Of a stretch of 9,269 bases of DNA, positions 5,830-9,269 are shown piece after piece. The DNA comes from Nitrososphaerota archaeon (GTDB lineage: Archaea > Thermoproteota > Nitrososphaeria > Nitrososphaerales > JAGGXQ01). Position numbers and translations under genes: made by a program. The notes beneath the pieces were generated by a model. It was not told where the DNA came from and did not search any database. It saw nothing but the letters and a program-made list of their open reading frames with translations. The stretch is from contig JAGGXQ010000112.1 in the NCBI GenBank assembly GCA_021162925.1, positions 1 through 9,269 on the forward strand, given 5' to 3'. The stretch's first letter is position 1. Every line of letters begins with the position of its first letter.

Positions 5830-7244
5830 CCCCCTAGAAGCCTCTCGGCCTCTTTCATCCCCGCGAATAGGAACGCCAGGGAGAACAAAGCGGATGCCAT
5901 CGGGGCCAAGAAGGGGTCGAGGCCCAGGATCAAAGGGGACCCTACGAGCAGGGATATCAGGATGCCTAAAACCATGGCGATTAGGGAAGGTATCGGCTTC
6001 ACGACCTTAGGATAAGGGGTTTCGGAGTAGCTCGCCGCCTTGAACCCCAGGTAAACCGAGCCCGCCGAGACCGACGGGATTACGGACGCCATCACCACCA
6101 GGGTTCGGAGATCGGGCATCACCCCCTTGATGTGTAAGGCGGATACGAGCGGGAGCATCGCCCACGAGCCCATGAGCATGGGGACCGTTAGCTTCGAGGC
6201 GAGCAGTTGCCTTGCACTCAAAGGCGAAGAGACCAGCCTCCAGACCCCAGCCCCCTCGAGCCCGAGCATCGAGACCCCCACCATCTCGACGAATATCCCT
6301 AACCCTAAAGTGGTCGTAAAGGCCAGGTTCGCCGACCCGGGCTGGGCGAAGATCAGGAACAGGAGGAGTGCAGGGACCGAAAAGTATCCGAGCAGTTCCG
6401 GCTTCCTCACGAAGGCCTTCAGATCCTTCTCAACTATGGCCACAACCGGCCCCTTGCCCCAGAACCCCGCTGGCATCCTAGGAGGAGGTAGCTCGAACTT
6501 CGAACGCCCGTAAGCCTCGATCGAGAGGAGGTAGGTGAAGACGCAGAGGGAAGCGGTCATCGAGAGCATCAGGAGGAATGCCTCATGCCTCCCGCTCAGG
6601 AAGAGGTCGAGGGAGTAGTAGGGCCAGGATATCGGGATGTACCACAGCTCCCCTAGGCTTGGGAGCAGGCCCAGCCCCGCGGTCAGGATGATCAGGTAGG
6701 AGACCAGCAGGCCCAGGTTCAGAAGGAACCTCAAGAAAGGCCTGCCCCTCCTCACCAGCCCGGCCAGCCTGCCGATCAGGGGCCTGAAGGAGAAGCTTAG
6801 GGATGCGGCCAGGTATATGTATACCAGCATGATCGAGATGAAGATGGGGGAGAGGCCGGGATCGATCCCCCTCCTAGATAGCCCGAAGAGAACCCCAGAA
6901 AAGAGGCCGAGGATTATGGGGCTCGAAGTGACCAAGTGGTGTATCAGGGAGGACGTCACAAGCTCCTCGTCCTTCAAGGGCAGCCAGCTCACGGGATCGT
7001 CGTACCTGTGCTTCGAAATCCTCTGGAGTTCGTAGGTCGTGGAGGTCGCTAGAGCCAAGAGGAAGCCCCATAAGTATAGCCTGCCCAAAGCCAGGGCCGA
7101 AGCCAGGTAGTAGGAGCCGATCAGGTAGCCGAGGAGGAAGGTCGACGCCGAGACCCATACCAGCAGTAGCAAAAGCCAGTTCGATCCCCCAGCCGAGTAA
7201 AGGAGCTCTATGGCCGATAGGCTCAGGACCCTCCTCAGGTTCAT
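5808..7244 (-). CDS. ABC-2 type transporter permease, two half-modules in one chain
   Basis: Membrane partner of the ATPase encoded just upstream. The 478-residue chain shows about twelve hydrophobic segments (roughly 22-48, 50-70, 104-124, 133-153, 172-194, 222-242, 284-300, 306-328, 353-371, 381-402, 418-440, 445-463). It looks like two ABC-2 modules in tandem: the first has SWLPLKDEELVTSSL (86-100), the second SSPLSARQLLASKL (339-352), both resembling the LPLS-x-E-x2-x2-K loop typical of each ABC-2 half. VEKDLKAFVRKPELLGYF (271-288) marks the start of the second half. The ATG at 7244 overlaps the ATPase stop (ATGA), with GGAGG at 7255-7259 ten bases upstream, so translation is coupled. Substrate is unknown; export of a lipid, drug, peptide or polysaccharide are all open. 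The 3' end overlaps aIF1A. Confidence 0.83.
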   Translation of the reverse strand: MNLRRVLSLSAIELLYSAGGSNWLLLLLVWVSASTFLLGYLIGSYYLASALALGRLYLWGFLLALATSTTYELQRISKHRYDDPVSWLPLKDEELVTSSLIHHLVTSSPIILGLFSGVLFGLSRRGIDPGLSPIFISIMLVYIYLAASLSFSFRPLIGRLAGLVRRGRPFLRFLLNLGLLVSYLIILTAGLGLLPSLGELWYIPISWPYYSLDLFLSGRHEAFLLMLSMTASLCVFTYLLSIEAYGRSKFELPPPRMPAGFWGKGPVVAIVEKDLKAFVRKPELLGYFSVPALLLFLIFAQPGSANLAFTTTLGLGIFVEMVGVSMLGLEGAGVWRLVSSPLSARQLLASKLTVPMLMGSWAMLPLVSALHIKGVMPDLRTLVVMASVIPSVSAGSVYLGFKAASYSETPYPKVVKPIPSLIAMVLGILISLLVGSPLILGLDPFLAPMASALFSLAFLFAGMKEAERLLGGYRSLGR

Positions 7245-7990
7245 TTCAGAAGGGCCTCCACGACCTCCCTCAGATCCTCCTTACATTCGAGCTCCAAGAA
7301 CACGTCCTCTAGCCCTCCCATCTTGAGCAACTCGTCCATCCTGCCGCTTACGAGCAGCCTCCCCCTCCTCATCAGGGCGACCCTGTCACAGATCGCCTCC
7401 GCCACCCCTAGGATGTGGGTCGATATGAGGATCGATCTGCCCATCCTCTTGAACCCCTTGAGCAGCTCCTTCACGATCCTTGCGGACCTAGGGTCGAGCC
7501 CAGCTACCGGCTCGTCGAGCACCAAGACCTCCGGATCGTGTAGCATGGCAGCTATCAGGGATACCTTCTGCCTCATCCCCCTCGAATACCCCTTTATCTC
7601 CTCGTCGATCTTCCCCTCGAGCCCGAACGCCTCGACGAACCTATCGATCTTCTCCCTCCTCTCCTCGGGCTTCAGGCCGTAGATCCCGGAGACGAAGTTC
7701 AGGTACTCGTAGCCGCTCAGGAAGTCGTAGAGCCTCGGCTCCTCGGGCGAGTATCCGACCAGCCTCTTAACCAGCCTCGCTTCCGATTTCGTATCGTGGC
7801 CTAGGACCCTAACGCTCCCCTCGTCGGGCCTCAGGATCCCCACGCAGAGCCTCATGGCGGTGCTCTTGCCCGATCCGTTCGGTCCCAGAAGCCCGAAGAT
7901 CTCGCCCTTCCCGACCCTGAAGCTGACCTTATCGAGCGCCGATACCTCGCCGAACCTCTTCGAGACCCGATCGAACTCTATCACAACCAT
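7241..7990 (-). CDS. ABC transporter ATPase, CcmA/NatA-like (ABC-2 exporter class)
   Basis: Cytosolic ATPase subunit that powers the neighbouring permease. In 249 residues all nucleotide-binding motifs are present: Walker A GPNGSGKST at 36-44, a Q-loop region GYSPEEPRLY at 79-88 where glutamate replaces the usual glutamine (frequent in this subclass), signature YSRGMRQK at 135-142 in place of LSGGQ, Walker B VLVLDEP at 155-161 with catalytic E160, D-loop GLDP at 164-167 and switch histidine H192. Signature and Q-loop variants are those of exporters paired with ABC-2 permeases. The start is ATG 7990 with a TATA-like T-rich box about 28 bases upstream, so the message is probably leaderless. It forms a two-gene operon with the permease. 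The substrate cannot be read from the ATPase. Confidence 0.92.
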   Translation of the reverse strand: MVVIEFDRVSKRFGEVSALDKVSFRVGKGEIFGLLGPNGSGKSTAMRLCVGILRPDEGSVRVLGHDTKSEARLVKRLVGYSPEEPRLYDFLSGYEYLNFVSGIYGLKPEERREKIDRFVEAFGLEGKIDEEIKGYSRGMRQKVSLIAAMLHDPEVLVLDEPVAGLDPRSARIVKELLKGFKRMGRSILISTHILGVAEAICDRVALMRRGRLLVSGRMDELLKMGGLEDVFLELECKEDLREVVEALLK

Positions 7991-8014
7991 TCTTACGTCG
8001 AGTTCCCTCTTATG

Positions 8015-8022
8015 TTAAAAAA
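8015..8022 (-). promoter_or_regulatory. TATA-like box of the ABC transporter operon
   Basis: On the minus strand TTTTTTAA has its centre about 28 bases before the ATG at 7990, the spacing for leaderless archaeal transcription. The purine run GAGGGA (about 8004-8009) is too far from the ATG to be a convincing ribosome site. Confidence 0.45.
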
Positions 8023-8036
8023 CGTTATTAAGAAAA
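8017..8036 (-). terminator. Possible T-rich terminator after the GPN-loop GTPase gene
   Basis: Directly after the TAG (8037-8039) the minus strand reads TTTTCTT, a short break, then TTTTTT at 8017-8022. Archaeal RNA polymerase stops at such T-rich tracts without a hairpin. The distal tract also serves as the TATA-like box for the next operon, so both roles are tentative. Confidence 0.4.
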
Positions 8037-8783
8037 CTACTCACCGATCTCCTCCCCTCCCCTGAATATCCTGGTCAGGGTTGCGGAGAGCTCGACGAAC
8101 CCTTCGAGGGTCTTGGAGGAGACCGGGAGGAGCCCGAAGCCCAGTCCCACCCTCTCCATCCCCCTCAGCATCTCGACGCTCAGCTCGAACCTCCCCTCCT
8201 TCCTCAGCTCCTCCTCTAGCATGAACGGATCCGAGGCGAGCTCCAGGATCCTTTCGACGTCTTCGACCAGATCGGACTTGGAGAGCACCGCAACCTGGGG
8301 CAGGCCCAGCCTGAGCTGGACGGATGCCGAAAGCAGGGCTATGGATACAAAGTTCCTGGGGGAAGATACGACCGGCCCGTCGAAGAGGAAGACTACGGCC
8401 TTCTCGTCGGCCACCAGCCTCCTAGCTATGTAGGGGCCGCTCTCCCTGAAGCTGAAGAGCTCGAGCTGTCCTGGGGTGTCGAAGATGGCGTAGTCGGGGT
8501 TCAGGGATTCGAGCTCCTCTTGGACCTCCTTCAGCCTGGATGCGAGCAGATCCGACGCCAGGATCAGGGCCCCGTTCGGCCCGAGCCCCATCTCCTTCAT
8601 CAGGCTCATGATGTCTATGTAGTTCCTGACGTCGACGTCGGGCTCGTAGGGGAGGGTCAGGGCCCCCGGATCCAGGTTCACCCCGACCGCGTAGTTCCCC
8701 CTTTCGTTCAGCCACCCTATAAGGCTAGATGTGAGGGCCGACTTGCCGGAGCCCGCGGTCCCGACGACGAACAGGGCGTACAT
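8037..8783 (-). CDS. GPN-loop GTPase (XAB1/Gpn family)
   Basis: Homodimeric GTPase of the archaeal/eukaryotic GPN family; the eukaryotic relatives take part in RNA polymerase II assembly and import, and the archaeal function is not settled. Its 248 residues carry Walker A GTAGSGKS at 8-15, NLDPG at 36-40, the family-defining GPN at 68-70, G3 DTPGQLE at 102-108, G4 SKSD at 168-171 (in place of the classic NKxD) and G5-like PVSSK at 220-224, in the correct order and at normal length. The C-terminal region (about 180-210) is the variable helical part. It is a single-gene unit with a start at ATG 8783 and a TATA-like box centred 27 bases upstream, so it is probably leaderless. Family assignment is secure. 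Confidence 0.93.
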   Translation of the reverse strand: MYALFVVGTAGSGKSALTSSLIGWLNERGNYAVGVNLDPGALTLPYEPDVDVRNYIDIMSLMKEMGLGPNGALILASDLLASRLKEVQEELESLNPDYAIFDTPGQLELFSFRESGPYIARRLVADEKAVVFLFDGPVVSSPRNFVSIALLSASVQLRLGLPQVAVLSKSDLVEDVERILELASDPFMLEEELRKEGRFELSVEMLRGMERVGLGFGLLPVSSKTLEGFVELSATLTRIFRGGEEIGE

Positions 8784-8806
8784 ACCATAGACCCTTGCGA
8801 AACCCC

Positions 8807-8813
8807 TAAAAAA
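8807..8813. promoter_or_regulatory. TATA-like box midway between the GPN GTPase and CinA-like genes
   Basis: TAAAAAA on the plus strand (TTTTTTA on the minus strand) has its centre at 8810, which is 26 bases from the GTG at 8836 and 27 from the ATG at 8783. CGAAA at 8798-8802 could be a TFB recognition element for the plus direction. Neither gene has a Shine-Dalgarno site, so both could be leaderless transcripts from one box. Confidence 0.5.
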
Positions 8814-8835
8814 GGTGGATGCCCCCTAGGCCTAC

Positions 8836-9269
8836 GTGGAGCTGACGGTCTTCGAGATAATAAGCATAGGGAACGAGTTGCTCAACGGGAGGACCCTGAA
8901 CACGAACGCCCACTGGCTCTCCTCCAGGATAACGTCCTTGGGCGGTTTCGTCAGGAGGATAACGGTCGTCAGGGACGAGCTAGAGGAGATATCCTCGGCA
9001 GTCAGGGAGGCCTTGAACAGGGGCAGCGATTGGATAATAACCTCGGGAGGGTTGGGCCCGACGTTCGACGACCTGACGCTCGAAGGGGTTGCGAACGCCT
9101 TGGGCCTGGAACTCGAGTTGAACGAAGAGGCCCTGAAGATGATCGCAGAGAGGTATCGGGAGATGGAGAGGGAGGGGGCCCTCAAGGCCGAGCTCACGCC
9201 CCACAGGCTCAAGATGGCGACCCTGCCCAGGGGTTCGAGCCCGTTGAGGAATCCGGTCGGAACGGCACC
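8836..9269 (+). CDS. CinA/MoaB-type molybdopterin-binding-fold protein (N-terminal part)
   Basis: The frame is open from GTG 8836 to the window end, giving 144 residues of a COG1058 CinA-type N-terminal domain. Visible motifs are IISIGNELLNGRTLNTNA near the start, then TSGGLGPTFDDLTLEGVA around residues 69-86, and a later PHRLKMATLP stretch followed by NPVGT at the edge. These are the ligand-binding loops of the MoaB/MogA/CinA fold. In bacteria CinA also has a nicotinamide-nucleotide amidase domain and the N-terminal part hydrolyses ADP-ribose; archaeal forms are often the single domain, and whether a second domain follows cannot be seen. GTG 8836 is the only start after an in-frame TAG at 8827, and it lies 26 bases from a TATA-like box, supporting leaderless initiation. 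Truncated by the window end. Confidence 0.88.
   Translation, partial: MELTVFEIISIGNELLNGRTLNTNAHWLSSRITSLGGFVRRITVVRDELEEISSAVREALNRGSDWIITSGGLGPTFDDLTLEGVANALGLELELNEEALKMIAERYREMEREGALKAELTPHRLKMATLPRGSSPLRNPVGTA

Noticed and set aside
8832..9212. A 126-codon minus-strand open frame at the right end
   Set aside because: The opposite strand encodes an unmistakable CinA/MoaB-type domain (TSGGLGPT motif), so this frame is its antisense shadow.
1..9269. A hidden defence, mobile or CRISPR system
   Set aside because: I saw no direct repeat array, transposase, integrase, nuclease cassette or tRNA-associated insertion; almost every base is taken by housekeeping-type genes with uniform codon use.

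Overview
The window reads as a compact, moderately GC-rich genome of a thermophilic archaeon, most likely of the TACK group. The signs are archaeal-only or archaeal-type genes (aIF2-beta, aIF1A, DUF424, PriS/PriL primase, GINS, MptE, a GPN-loop GTPase), arginine written almost entirely as AGG, TATA-like boxes 24-29 bases upstream of start codons, and a primase small subunit that resembles crenarchaeal forms. A korarchaeal or related lineage is plausible, but the sequence alone does not settle it.

Layout. Bases 1-57 are the tail of a plus-strand gene with a CxxC pair. On the minus strand, 54-1659 holds mptE (pterin diphosphokinase) followed by a gene that joins a shrunken family-2 glycosyltransferase domain to a GtrA membrane domain. 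A divergent promoter near 1700 then starts a plus-strand replication operon (1727-4729): an unrecognised 124-residue protein, priL, priS and a Gins51-type GINS subunit, with spacings of 18, -14 and -4 bases. It meets, tail to tail, a minus-strand pair: aIF2-beta and DUF424. aIF1A diverges from aIF2-beta across a short A/T-rich intergenic region. After aIF1A come a minus-strand ABC exporter (ATPase then a duplicated ABC-2 permease), a minus-strand GPN-loop GTPase, and a divergent plus-strand CinA/MoaB-like gene cut by the window end.

How it works together. PriL and PriS form the RNA/DNA primase, and Gins51 belongs to the CMG-like helicase; their joint operon links priming to fork unwinding. 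aIF2-beta and aIF1A act on the small ribosomal subunit at initiation, and their shared upstream region would allow joint control. The rest are separate functions: pterin cofactor synthesis, lipid-linked sugar transport, export, and RNA polymerase assembly or related GTPase work.

Gene packing is extreme: no gap exceeds about 75 bases and three convergent pairs overlap at their 3' ends. First genes of transcripts mostly look leaderless, while several internal genes have Shine-Dalgarno sites. I found no CRISPR array, mobile element, tRNA or rRNA. The region is mainly housekeeping; the least explained items are the small protein heading the primase operon and the glycosyltransferase domain that has lost its usual nucleotide-sugar motifs.
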